From Propionispora sp. 2/2-37 (lineage in GTDB: Bacteria > Bacillota > Negativicutes > Propionisporales > Propionisporaceae), in NCBI RefSeq assembly GCF_001298735.1, contig NZ_CYSP01000004.1:186001-250000 (forward strand): 64,000 bases of DNA, read 5' to 3'. The notes under the pieces are model-generated. The model made no database searches and was not told where the DNA came from. It was given only the letters and a program-made list of their open reading frames with translations. A program made the translations under genes and the position numbers. Positions 8,599-17,556 of this stretch are shown piece after piece (the first letter of the stretch is position 1; each line of letters opens with the position of its first letter).

Positions 8599-9573
8599 CT
8601 ATGATAAATTAAGACAGTACGCTTCCCTTAATACACCGCGCCCGCCAAATTTCTCCTTGAATTCAAACAGCCCCTGATTTATCTTTATCCCTTTAGCTTC
8701 TGTAGAAATACCCCAGTCTAAGTAACAGTAGCCATTTTCCCTACCCCAGTCAATCAATCTGTAAAATAATAGTTCAAGTGAGCGAAGATTTTGATATCTG
8801 CTATTACTGGCAATATAGAAACAATTAATAACCCGGCTGTTCAGCAGAAAGGCAACTACTCCGCTAATCATTTCTCCTTCCTGAAAAGCGGCAAAGAGCT
8901 TTATTGCCCCGGGGCACCTATTTGTTAAATCAAGGATTTCCGCCAATGTGTGGGTAGGATGAGCATGATGCTTTTGTTCCAGATTCTCTGCCAGAATACG
9001 CCAATAAGCAGCAAAATCATTACTTTCTTCTATGTTTACACCGTACTTTTGTGCCTTACGGATATTCCTTCGGGTACTCTCAATCAAATTCTCCGATGCG
9101 TTAGCAATCTCTTTTATCGGCAATGCCGTCGCTAATTCGGAACTGCTTAGAGAAAAACCGGAATACCGTAAGACAAAGTCTATTTCATCACTTGGCCAGG
9201 AATGATAAATGCGAGGAACCATTTTAATTTCTATTGCGTTAAAAAGATTGGACTTACAGTATTCCGTTAATAAAGTTACCAGCTCTGTTGCTTCAGCGAT
9301 GCCAAGCCTTTTGTCAACAATGATTCCGCCATGCGATGCTCCCGGGTAAGACGAAAACACTTTTTTTTGACCTTCCATAACCTGAGCTGCCGGTATTACA
9401 GCAATTAATTCTCCATGAGATTTGTAAACCATCACAGAGCAATCAACAAACCGCCCTGGCGGGTGATAGTTTAGAAAAGTCCGCTGCTGCATAAACGTAC
9501 CGTTCCGGGAGGATGCCACAAAATCATCCCAGCTCTTTTGGTTAGATGGATCATATCTCTCTATCGTTAACAC
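8599..9573 (-). CDS. GNAT/FemAB-like acyltransferase
   Basis: 324 aa protein of the BioF2-like/FemAB-related GNAT type, with two tandem GNAT folds. Diagnostic are the basic helix STRRNIRKAQKYGVNIEES and the C-terminal LELLFYRLIDWGRENGYCYLDWG. Relatives transfer amino-acid or acyl groups from tRNA or CoA donors to cell-wall or sugar amines. In this unit it would acylate the amine installed by the DegT enzyme. GTG start at 9573; the gene overlaps the end of the Gfo/Idh gene by 23 bp, so the two are tightly coupled. Confidence 0.75.
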   Translation of the reverse strand: MLTIERYDPSNQKSWDDFVASSRNGTFMQQRTFLNYHPPGRFVDCSVMVYKSHGELIAVIPAAQVMEGQKKVFSSYPGASHGGIIVDKRLGIAEATELVTLLTEYCKSNLFNAIEIKMVPRIYHSWPSDEIDFVLRYSGFSLSSSELATALPIKEIANASENLIESTRRNIRKAQKYGVNIEESNDFAAYWRILAENLEQKHHAHPTHTLAEILDLTNRCPGAIKLFAAFQEGEMISGVVAFLLNSRVINCFYIASNSRYQNLRSLELLFYRLIDWGRENGYCYLDWGISTEAKGIKINQGLFEFKEKFGGRGVLREAYCLNLS

Positions 9574-10540
9574 TTATATCACCGTGCCAATCCCAATATA
9601 GTCTTTCTCCATGGTTTAAGAATGATTGTTCTGCCAGTTCAGTTGCCTTTATTACCCAAAGAATATCTGTAGATCCGGTTCTGGGAAGCGCCTTGGTTTT
9701 TATACAATCAAGAAAATGCAGGCACTGTTTGGTTAGTGGCAATTCTTTTTCAAATTTGGCTGTGGCAATCTCACCGGTATTGGATATTAGCTGTATTCCG
9801 TTGGTATTTTTGACATCGTCAAAGGCCATGGTCATCTGTTCTCCCGAAATTTCCGCATGCCGCTTTTTTATTAGACTGATACAGTTTGTCTGTATTTGTA
9901 CAAGCAAGTCACCGGGAAACTTCATTGTAATGATAACCAGGTCATAAACATTTGGCTGTTGATAGCTTTCTCCATGGGCAGATATCCATATTGGATCTTG
10001 ATCAACCAGATATCTGACTATAGAAAAATCATGTACACTGAGATCCCAGTGTACACTAACTTCATGCCGAAGATCTCCAAGGCCGGTACGTTCCAGCAAA
10101 ATATAGCGCAACCGCCCCAGTAATCCCTGATTAATATATTCTTGCATCTTTAATACCGCCGGATGATATTCCATTAAATGCCCTACCATTAAAACAGTAT
10201 TATTTTTTGCAGCCAGTTTAATTAAGGTATCTGCCTCATGATAGGAGAGAGTGCAAGGTTTTTCCACTAACACCGCCTTTTTTCGTGATAAAAAATCTGC
10301 TGCTATAGGAAAATGGCTTTGTGGAGGTGTAGTAATGATAACACCGTCTAGTTGATCATCAAGTAAAAGTTCATGATAGTCTGTGGTTTTTTTTATACTG
10401 GAATTAGTTTTTCCAGCCTTTTGCAAAGATTCTTCTTTTACATCACATATATATTTAATTGTCGCTTCCGGTATGGAACATAAAGTTTTTATATAATTAA
10501 ATCCCCAAGTGCCACAGCCTACTAATCCAATTTTTATCAT
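9551..10540 (-). CDS. Gfo/Idh/MocA-family sugar-nucleotide dehydrogenase
   Basis: NAD(P)-dependent oxidoreductase of about 330 aa. The Rossmann motif IGLVGCGTWGFNYIK is at the N-terminus, the catalytic lysine motif VLVEKPCTLS at about residues 90-100, and a C-terminal GFO_IDH_MocA_C domain with DLSVHDFSIVRYL follows. It resembles WlbA/WbpB/GnnA-type enzymes that oxidise C3 of UDP-HexNAc sugars. ATG 10540 follows GAGGGTGGTGAGC and is preferred to the GTG at 10549. As first gene of the left unit it would supply the 3-keto substrate of the DegT aminotransferase (inference). Confidence 0.85.
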   Translation of the reverse strand: MIKIGLVGCGTWGFNYIKTLCSIPEATIKYICDVKEESLQKAGKTNSSIKKTTDYHELLLDDQLDGVIITTPPQSHFPIAADFLSRKKAVLVEKPCTLSYHEADTLIKLAAKNNTVLMVGHLMEYHPAVLKMQEYINQGLLGRLRYILLERTGLGDLRHEVSVHWDLSVHDFSIVRYLVDQDPIWISAHGESYQQPNVYDLVIITMKFPGDLLVQIQTNCISLIKKRHAEISGEQMTMAFDDVKNTNGIQLISNTGEIATAKFEKELPLTKQCLHFLDCIKTKALPRTGSTDILWVIKATELAEQSFLNHGERLYWDWHGDISVNDREI

Positions 10541-10559
10541 GCTCACCACCCTCGCTTAA

Positions 10560-10593
10560 GTCTAAATAAAAAGTTTACTATTTATTTGTAGAC
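10560..10593. repeat. Inverted repeat upstream of the left glycan unit
   Basis: GTCTAAATAAA (from 10560) is repeated inverted as TTTATTTGTAGAC (to 10593) with a 2-nt bulge. It lies 20 bp upstream of the Gfo/Idh start, where an operator or 5'-UTR hairpin could act. No -35/-10 pair could be assigned with confidence nearby. Confidence 0.35.
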
Positions 10594-10672
10594 TATTCTT
10601 TTAATACGAAAAAAGTGATAGTATTTATCATCATTCACGTCGTTATAGCGGTGCTTGTTTTCTTAATAAACA

Positions 10673-10705
10673 AACCTGACGCCACTAAAAAAACGGCGTC
10701 AGGTT
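10673..10705 (-). terminator. Terminator ending the right glycan unit
   Basis: Perfect 11-bp stem (arms 10673-10683 and 10695-10705, core CCTGACGCC/GGCGTCAGG). On the minus strand the downstream sequence is TTTGTTTATT. It separates the methyltransferase gene ending at 10810 from the Gfo/Idh gene starting at 10540, splitting the glycan region into two transcription units. Confidence 0.75.
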
Positions 10706-10809
10706 ACGTAAATCTTTGCTATCTTACGATACCTCTTTTAAAGTTTGTCCATTACCTTTGATACGGTCTAAACTTTCACGGAAGCCTTTTTTTCTGACCG
10801 CCTATCGTT

Positions 10810-11619
10810 CTATTTTTTATCTCCCCCTTTTTGAATAATCAGTCCGATAGATGTTGAAACATATCCGTTAAAGAAAAATTTCAGGTGGGGATCATGCCGA
10901 TAAGGAGGACTATCGACAAACAAATCCGCCGGAGCATTCCCCAACGTAAAATCAATATCAATGATGCAGCCCATACTTTGAAGCTGCTTGGCCATTTCTT
11001 CAAAATCCGACCGTCGAAAGAACACACTGGACGAATAGTCCATTGTTGTAGTGTTCGAAGTCACATTGTATTCGGTGGTATGAACAGCAATCCCACCAGG
11101 TTTAAGGCAATGTAACATGTTATAGATAAACTGTTTTCCCAATTGAATCGATCCAAGATGCTCAAAGGCACAGGAAGACCAGCAGAAATCAAAATCCCGG
11201 AGTTCGGGCGGAATAGCATTCATATCAACAGACTGAAAGATTACATTATCGGCAAAGACTGCCGGATCGCAGATTCCCCGTTCATTTAATACCTCTACAT
11301 TTGCTGCATGCTCTCCGCTGGCAATCCAATTTGCATCTTTTTTTTGGGCACTTTGTTCATCCTGATCGGTAGCAGTCAGCTTGCATCCGAAACTTGCAAA
11401 CAAGGCTACCAGGGGCTCCCGCCCCACGGCAAACCCTAATCCTTTCCGATTAGCACTTAACATGTCTCGCTCATATAAAGCCTGTGCAATAAAACACCAC
11501 TCCCATATTTTCCGGTGCATATGATTTTTTCGCTCATGAATTTTTTCACACCAGGACTGAAATATGGGACTTTCTAATTGTCTTTGAGTACATATACAAG
11601 ATGTTAATAAATCTTCCAT
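10810..11619 (-). CDS. Class I SAM-dependent methyltransferase
   Basis: About 269 aa. The Rossmann-type SAM domain shows GLGFAVGREPLVALFAS as motif I, TATDQDEQSA for the adenosyl acidic loop, and FDFCWSSCAFEHLG as the motif IV region typical of polysaccharide-cluster methyltransferases. The open frame extends to 11664, but ATG 11619 is preceded by AACAGGAGGTATCC and is chosen. It is the last gene of the right glycan unit. Substrate (sugar O- or N-methylation) is unknown. Confidence 0.8.
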   Translation of the reverse strand: MEDLLTSCICTQRQLESPIFQSWCEKIHERKNHMHRKIWEWCFIAQALYERDMLSANRKGLGFAVGREPLVALFASFGCKLTATDQDEQSAQKKDANWIASGEHAANVEVLNERGICDPAVFADNVIFQSVDMNAIPPELRDFDFCWSSCAFEHLGSIQLGKQFIYNMLHCLKPGGIAVHTTEYNVTSNTTTMDYSSSVFFRRSDFEEMAKQLQSMGCIIDIDFTLGNAPADLFVDSPPYRHDPHLKFFFNGYVSTSIGLIIQKGGDKK

Positions 11620-11675
11620 GGATACCTCCTGTTCTTCTGGATAAAACCTATCGCTCCATACCACGAAAACTGTCC

Positions 11676-13691
11676 TCAGAATTTAGGAATATGATCAATT
11701 GCACAGTTTACCAATATTTCCAGCTCCTCTCTCGGCAGGTTTCGATGGGCCAGTACTCCCTTCAGTTCCTGTATCAGCACCATCTGCTGCTGAACAAGAT
11801 ATTGCTGCAGATTTCTTTCCACGGCAAGTGCAAATTCGGCTGCTATTTTCTCGATCGGTTCACTGCCCGCCTGCTCTTGGCCGCAAAGAGATTCAGCGCG
11901 AGTACCCATTGGAGTAAGGCAGGTAAACGGAGCCGCCAATCCATGAGGATATACTTGCTGGAGCAAATTTCCTGACTGCGGCGAATATAAAAATATCCCG
12001 ACTGCCATAGTAAATACCGGCTGCTGGTCGTAATAGTCAATGGCTGACTTTACCGGTTCCTGTTCGATCCAATCCTCCTTGTCCTGCTTAAGGATTGCTA
12101 GGCTTTGCATGGCACTATCGTGAAGAATGACGATTCCCGGATATTTCTTTAGCATATCGTGCATTATAGCAGGATAAAGTATATCTTCCAGGTTGTATAT
12201 AACAATTTCATACTCCATGCTATGATCGGCAAATTCCTGATATGAAAAAACAGGAAAAGTATGCCTGATCGGGTCAGTCTCATCGGGCTTTCGGTCAGTA
12301 TAAACAGTAATGTCATAGTAACGGGCCAAAAACGGTAGCAAAATTCTGCCATATTGAGCAATCTTATCATCATCAGAATTCACAATAGGCGAAAAATAGG
12401 CCATCTTCCGTCGTTGCAAATAACGGGCCGTTACCAAAGGCTCGCGGACGCGTGTTCGCTCCAGTGTTTTCTCAAAAGCCTCCAATGCCTTGGCAGCAGA
12501 ATATTCCCAGCAAAATTCTTTCGCCCGCCTGCGGCTCCATGTCTTCAAATCCTGCAAAAAATCTCCGTCAGTCAAAGCCCGGTATAACAATGAGGTGATT
12601 TCACTTTGCCGCCTGCTGTCAAACAGGGCATCTCTTCGTCCAATAATCTCCGGAATACTTGAGTTATTCGCCCCGATAACCGCCGCACCACAAGACATGG
12701 CCTCTAATACCGGCAATCCAAACCCTTCATAATGAGAAGGGAAAATAAACACAGCACATAAATTGTAAAGTAAAACCAGATCTTCTTCCGGAATATAGTC
12801 GGTCAGCACAATTTCGTCTTGCAGCCCTTCCCGTACTACCTGCTTTAACAAATCCGTTCTATACTGCTGATGTGTACCGCATACAATAACAAACTGGTAT
12901 TGCTGCCGAATTTCTGCGGGAAGTTTTGCAAACGCGCTGATTGCACCGTCTACATTTTTCCGGTGATCAATGCCACCGGTATATAAAACAAAACGTTTTA
13001 CAATACCATACCTCGTCCGGACTTCTCTTTCCGTTTGTGGTGAGATATCCAGGACTTTAAAGTTTGGAGTTGCCGCTCCTGAAATATTGACAATCTTATC
13101 CGGTGCAATTCCCAGATGATGAATAGCATCCTTACGGGTTGATTCAGAAATAGCAAGCAATAGGTCACAGGAACGAATGACCATTAATTTTTGAAAATAC
13201 CATTTTTTCAACACTTCATTTGGCAAATATATCTCCGGCATTAACAGTGGTATTAAATCGTAAAGGGTTGCCGAACACACGGTGCCAGGCAGGGTTGATA
13301 AAATTCCCGGAACTACCGCCATCCCTCCGCAGCCTTCAAAAACGCTGGATATGTGAAGAATATCCGGACGCAGTTGAGCATAATGGTGACGAATCAAAAT
13401 CTCGGCAACCTGACGGTAATAATCCTCTTTCGAACCATAAGTCAAGAGGGAAGGAATATACCGGTAGCCGCTGAACATACGGGAATCGATCAGCCCGTCA
13501 AATTGTTTCTTGATCTTTTTTGTTAGTTCACTATAGAGTTCATTTAATACCAGCCGGATTTCATAATCCTTCCTTTGCCTGGAGATAGCCTGGGCTAGTG
13601 CCAAAGAATAACGTCCTATCCCGCGGTTATAAGAGCCTTCCGTCTGACACGCTTGTAAATCGATAACAATCCTCACTCTATCCCGCCCCAT
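11676..13691 (-). CDS. Two-part glycosyltransferase, GT4 plus an incomplete second GT-B domain
   Basis: 671 aa. Residues about 6-415 form a complete GT4/GT1 family enzyme: N-terminal IVIDLQACQTEGSYNRGIGRYS, the nucleotide-sugar segment YTGGIDHRKNVDGAI, and the EX7E-type SHYEGFGLPVLEAMSCG. After about residue 430 a second N-terminal glycosyltransferase-like domain begins (MAYFSPIVNSDDDKIAQYGR...), as in large multi-domain polysaccharide glycosyltransferases. It stops before a second sugar-nucleotide-binding half and ends in a short helical tail. ATG 13691 is 4 bp from the preceding stop; a GTG at 13676 after GGGGCGGG fits the family start better. Confidence 0.85.
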   Translation of the reverse strand: MGRDRVRIVIDLQACQTEGSYNRGIGRYSLALAQAISRQRKDYEIRLVLNELYSELTKKIKKQFDGLIDSRMFSGYRYIPSLLTYGSKEDYYRQVAEILIRHHYAQLRPDILHISSVFEGCGGMAVVPGILSTLPGTVCSATLYDLIPLLMPEIYLPNEVLKKWYFQKLMVIRSCDLLLAISESTRKDAIHHLGIAPDKIVNISGAATPNFKVLDISPQTEREVRTRYGIVKRFVLYTGGIDHRKNVDGAISAFAKLPAEIRQQYQFVIVCGTHQQYRTDLLKQVVREGLQDEIVLTDYIPEEDLVLLYNLCAVFIFPSHYEGFGLPVLEAMSCGAAVIGANNSSIPEIIGRRDALFDSRRQSEITSLLYRALTDGDFLQDLKTWSRRRAKEFCWEYSAAKALEAFEKTLERTRVREPLVTARYLQRRKMAYFSPIVNSDDDKIAQYGRILLPFLARYYDITVYTDRKPDETDPIRHTFPVFSYQEFADHSMEYEIVIYNLEDILYPAIMHDMLKKYPGIVILHDSAMQSLAILKQDKEDWIEQEPVKSAIDYYDQQPVFTMAVGIFLYSPQSGNLLQQVYPHGLAAPFTCLTPMGTRAESLCGQEQAGSEPIEKIAAEFALAVERNLQQYLVQQQMVLIQELKGVLAHRNLPREELEILVNCAIDHIPKF

Positions 13692-13694
13692 TCC

Positions 13695-14528
13695 CTAACA
13701 TGTATTGGCATCTGCAAGAGCACCCTGCAGGTGTTTTTTTAAAATCTGCCGTTGTTCCTGCTGTGGTAATTCTGTCGAAAAAAGAGGCGCTGTAATCCAT
13801 GGACGGCGCACATAGATATGATCGATTCTTTCCTTTAAGCAAAACTCGGAATAGCGCAGGTACTCATCAAAAGGATTTGGCGGAGAAGAAAAATGTGACA
13901 AACAATCTCCCTTTTCCTGCGCAATGTAAAAACGGTTTAAGCCATCAAAGTAAGTATACTGATATCCATGACGCAATAAGATATCTTCCCATTCACTATG
14001 CTTTTGCTGCTTCCCTAAAGGAATCGTCGCTTCAATAACAATGACCCATGGGCGATATTGTTGAAAATCCATGCCTAACAAGACCTGTTTTTCCGTTCCT
14101 TCCACATCAATTTTTAAAAAATGAATGGTTTCCCGGACATAATTTTGACAAATCTCAAGTAAAGTCATTACCGGAACTTTAGTCTCCTTTATTTCCCATC
14201 CATGTAAACGATGCTGCTCCGCAATATCATAATTCATCGTTGATAGCCCGGTATCCGGAATTTCATAAAAGGCAACCATACCGGTATAGTTACCCGCAGC
14301 CACTTGTAAATTTATATCCCGGGTCCTTTCTTGACAGAGCCGTTGATAATATGATTGCAGGGGTTCAATATTCACTCCACGCCAGCCACGATCATAAAAA
14401 GCTTTTGTAACCGAATCAATAACCGGATCATTGGCCCCCACGTCAATATAAAAGCCTTTTTCCAGACCTGAGAATACCCGCCAAAGCATAACATCCTCCA
14501 GATTTTGCGCATAGGATATAAATGCCAT
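13695..14528 (-). CDS. FkbM-family methyltransferase
   Basis: 277 aa. FkbM-domain SAM-dependent O-methyltransferase. Motifs: SYAQNLEDVMLWRVF opening, FYIDVGANDPVIDSVT as the SAM loop, VNIEPLQSYYQRLCQER, and the FLKIDVEGTEKQVLLG signature at about residues 140-155. Such enzymes cap or decorate surface glycans by methylating sugar hydroxyls. It ends 4 bp before the two-part glycosyltransferase, so the two are probably translationally coupled. Confidence 0.85.
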   Translation of the reverse strand: MAFISYAQNLEDVMLWRVFSGLEKGFYIDVGANDPVIDSVTKAFYDRGWRGVNIEPLQSYYQRLCQERTRDINLQVAAGNYTGMVAFYEIPDTGLSTMNYDIAEQHRLHGWEIKETKVPVMTLLEICQNYVRETIHFLKIDVEGTEKQVLLGMDFQQYRPWVIVIEATIPLGKQQKHSEWEDILLRHGYQYTYFDGLNRFYIAQEKGDCLSHFSSPPNPFDEYLRYSEFCLKERIDHIYVRRPWITAPLFSTELPQQEQRQILKKHLQGALADANTC

Positions 14529-14640
14529 TCCCGCACCCCGCCTTCACACACTCAATTAGACCAACACCCCCGTTATTTCTTTTGTTGCATATGGCAGCTT
14601 GCCAGAAATTCATTGTATTACCTATTTTTAAGTCCGCTTT

Positions 14641-15546
14641 TTAGTTCGCGATAAAACTGTAGATAAATTCCTGTGTCAGTCCTTGCTTCTTCAGGATATC
14701 CTTATTCTCCAAAATAATCTGTTTCTTCCAATGCAGATTATCTGCAAGCAAATTTTCCACAAATGTCTTCTCCATTTTTTTGATCTCACTTTCCGGACAT
14801 TGCGCCTGACGAATCACCTGAAACATATCTCTCATCAATCCGGTACAGGGCTTTTTGACAAGCACTGTTCCGGGCGCAATAAAGTTCATGTACTGATCCA
14901 ACGGCTTAACAACATACCGGTACCAAAATAAAACCTCAGGGACTTTCACAAATTCTCCAAGAAGCAACAACTCCATAAGTAAAATGACATCGGGACCAAA
15001 TTTTGCTTGAAACAAGTTTGTTTGTTTAAGTATTTCCGAACGTATCAATCCATAAATAATAAATCCTCCCAAGTAGGACATAAAACGTTGAACGCGCTGC
15101 ACCATGTCCATGCCGACTGTCTCAGTGACAATCTGAATCCCCAGCTTATTACCCGCTGGATCAATATGCTGCGTATCGGTAGTACACATAATCGCGCTCG
15201 GATTATCCTCCAGCTTGGCAACGCCTTTTCCGATGTATGACTGTCCCCATACGTCGTCATGGGCAGCCCACATGAAATACTTTCCTGAGGATAATGTAAA
15301 CACTTTATTAAAATTGCGGGCCGATCCTAAATTATCAGAATTCTGATACAATTGTATACGTGTATCTTTTGTTGCATATTCCCGACAAATCGTATAGGTT
15401 AAATCAGAAGAAGCATTATCACATATAATAAGTTCAAAATTGCGGTAATCCTGTCCAAGAAGATTTTCGATGGTTTGCCGGATATACCGTTCACCATTAT
15501 AAACAGGCAGCCCAATGCTAACTAACGGCAGCTTTCCCCTAGCCAA
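14641..15546 (-). CDS. Family 2 glycosyltransferase
   Basis: 301 aa GT-A-fold enzyme. The N-terminal VSIGLPVYNGERYIRQTIENLLGQ is characteristic of GT2, with the nucleotide-binding IICDNASSDLT and the metal/donor motif MWAAHDDVWG at about residue 92-101. No C-terminal membrane segments, so it works at the cytoplasmic face on lipid-linked or protein-linked acceptors. The start appears to be TTG (15544-15546) with AAAGGAG about 10 bases upstream. Donor sugar not predictable. Confidence 0.85.
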   Translation of the reverse strand: MARGKLPLVSIGLPVYNGERYIRQTIENLLGQDYRNFELIICDNASSDLTYTICREYATKDTRIQLYQNSDNLGSARNFNKVFTLSSGKYFMWAAHDDVWGQSYIGKGVAKLEDNPSAIMCTTDTQHIDPAGNKLGIQIVTETVGMDMVQRVQRFMSYLGGFIIYGLIRSEILKQTNLFQAKFGPDVILLMELLLLGEFVKVPEVLFWYRYVVKPLDQYMNFIAPGTVLVKKPCTGLMRDMFQVIRQAQCPESEIKKMEKTFVENLLADNLHWKKQIILENKDILKKQGLTQEFIYSFIAN

Positions 15547-15601
15547 AACGCTTTAACTCCTTTCACTGCAAGCACTAAATTGCCCTTGTATTTCACAAAT
15601 A

Positions 15602-16372
15602 TCAGCTTCGCTTTTTCAGCCAGGCATTTGGCCAAAAAGTAACGTCCCGTACCAGTTGGCTTTCATTAAAATTCCATTCAGGTTCTTCCAAAACAAATTC
15701 CGGATGGTCCTGCAAGAATTCCCTCACGGCAGTACAGGGATTATCCCACTGCCAATTCGCCATGCCCCGCGGGACAGCAAATATTTCTTTCATAATGCCA
15801 TCCGTAGCCACAATATAAGAACCGGGGGAAACCAACGGTGCGTATGCCTCCAGTTCGGAACGTACATGCTGCTTGGTGTGGCAGGAGTCTAATACAACCA
15901 ATACTCTGTCGCTTTCCTTTACACAGTCCTTCACTTTGGCCAGCAATTCCCTTGCGGTGGAATTTCCCTCAAACAGCGTAATGTAGGAAGCTAAAGGATG
16001 ATTTTCGATTGCCTCCCGGTTTCGGGGCCGGATTTCAATATCAATACCGATTACTCTCCCTATACCGGACACTTTACAAAGTCCGGCATAAAAAATTACA
16101 GACCCGCCATGGGCCACGCCCGTTTCAATAATCACATCCGGCTGTATCCGGTAGAGAATTTCCTGCATGCGAAACATATCGGCAGGCAATTGAATAATCG
16201 GACGCCCAAGCCAGCTAAAAGTATAGGCATACTTCTCATTCCAGCCAATTTTTATCCACCATTCGGATAATAGATAAAAAGCTTCGGGCGAATATAGCGG
16301 TATTTTCCGTTCTCCTGCCACCTGATCCTGACAGCACAGAGAATTCTGATCCGTATCTATCGTAATTTTCAT
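15602..16372 (-). CDS. CmcI/cephalosporin hydroxylase-family methyltransferase
   Basis: 256 aa protein of the CmcI/rhamnosyl-O-methyltransferase family: TFSWLGRPIIQLPADMFRMQEIL, then the SAM site VIIETGVAHGGSVIFYA and RVIGIDIEIRPRNREAI. DSCHTKQHVRSELEAYAPLV carries the metal-binding histidine region, and near the C-terminus there is GSYIVATDGIMKE. Despite the family name, members in polysaccharide clusters are sugar O-methyltransferases. Its ATG overlaps the stop of the preceding methyltransferase gene by 4 bp. Confidence 0.8.
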   Translation of the reverse strand: MKITIDTDQNSLCCQDQVAGERKIPLYSPEAFYLLSEWWIKIGWNEKYAYTFSWLGRPIIQLPADMFRMQEILYRIQPDVIIETGVAHGGSVIFYAGLCKVSGIGRVIGIDIEIRPRNREAIENHPLASYITLFEGNSTARELLAKVKDCVKESDRVLVVLDSCHTKQHVRSELEAYAPLVSPGSYIVATDGIMKEIFAVPRGMANWQWDNPCTAVREFLQDHPEFVLEEPEWNFNESQLVRDVTFWPNAWLKKRS

Positions 16373-17556
16373 TTATCATTCTCCAATTCTAATAAATTAA
16401 TTTTGCCGGGCATACCCTTGAGAATATTTACTATTTCATTCCGGTAATTGGGATTTAGTATAATAATGGATGAGATTTGAAGATCCGGTAATTCAGCGGG
16501 CTTTATAATGGGATGGCCCGTTCCAGGAAGGTATTTCCCCTGTTTCTGCGGATTGATATCCACCACACATTGGAAGTAGCGGCATGCCGGATCAAGCAAG
16601 CCGGCAAAAGTGGCACCCTTGGCCCCTGCTCCCCAAAGGGCTATCCTCTCTCCCTGTTTTATCTTGCTTTGAATAAGTTCGCTCCACCGGGCAATCAAAT
16701 CCCGTTCCCGGTATGCAAATTGCCTGGCCAAAAAATAAAGCGGCGTTGCTTGGGAAGGACCGGAAATTAGTTTATCATCTGCATGAAGCCTTGCTTCCAG
16801 CCACAAATACTGCCCATGAAACCGGTGAAACACATTTTGCACCCGAAAGCCGCTTAATTCCACAGCTCTTGCCAGAGAGTCCCTGCTAAAATACGAGCAA
16901 TGTTCATAAAAAAAATCCCAGAATACTTCGTTGCGTAAAATCCATTCACTGCAGGGGGTTTCCAAAAAAAGGCGGGCTTGGGCTGAAGCCTTTATAGCCT
17001 GACGAATGGATTGCAGCAGGCTTACCGGCTGGGAAACATGTTCAATTACATGCCGGCATATGACTATATCCGCCATAATATGAGCGGCATCAGGCCCGTA
17101 ATTGCTTTGAAAAAACGTAATTCGCCCGTCTTGCAGGGTAAGGGGGCCGCGATAACTTGGATCAAAACCATAGCCGTAAATTCCTGGTTCCCGGTCGATA
17201 AGACGTTTTAAAAATGTTCCCTGCCCGCAGCCGACTTCAATCACCCGGCAATCGTTAGTCTCCTTTTCCTTAACTAACTCATCAATAATTTCATCCATAT
17301 ACTGACTGAAATAGGGCGAATAGGACTGGGAATTTTCGTATGCTTCACCATAAGCGAGTTTTTGTTCATCAAAAGCAGTGTTAAAAATAAAATTGCACTG
17401 CCGGCAGCAAACCAGGGTCAAGTCCCCCCGCTCGACATTACGTGCTGCCTCTGCTGTTGCGATTAAGGTATGCTGGCAGGTGGCAACCTGCTTATGTTCT
17501 AAGAAAACAACACCATCGGAGACTTTACATACCGGACACCGAATGATTCTCCTCAT
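16369..17556 (-). CDS. C-methyltransferase-type SAM enzyme with N-terminal zinc ribbon
   Basis: About 395 aa with the three-part build of sugar C-methyltransferases: zinc-binding cysteines (RCPVCK and CCRQCNFIFN) at the N-terminus, a central SAM domain with RVIEVGCGQGTFLKRL and CRHVIEHVSQP, and a C-terminal domain with ERIALWGAGAKGATF and DINPQKQGKYLPGT. The ATG at 17556 overlaps the upstream stop in ATGA and has GGAG 10-12 bases upstream. A homologue with the same build lies at 19022-20251, so the cluster has two C-methyltransferase-like proteins that may act on different sugars or positions. Confidence 0.8.
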   Translation of the reverse strand: MRRIIRCPVCKVSDGVVFLEHKQVATCQHTLIATAEAARNVERGDLTLVCCRQCNFIFNTAFDEQKLAYGEAYENSQSYSPYFSQYMDEIIDELVKEKETNDCRVIEVGCGQGTFLKRLIDREPGIYGYGFDPSYRGPLTLQDGRITFFQSNYGPDAAHIMADIVICRHVIEHVSQPVSLLQSIRQAIKASAQARLFLETPCSEWILRNEVFWDFFYEHCSYFSRDSLARAVELSGFRVQNVFHRFHGQYLWLEARLHADDKLISGPSQATPLYFLARQFAYRERDLIARWSELIQSKIKQGERIALWGAGAKGATFAGLLDPACRYFQCVVDINPQKQGKYLPGTGHPIIKPAELPDLQISSIIILNPNYRNEIVNILKGMPGKINLLELENDK

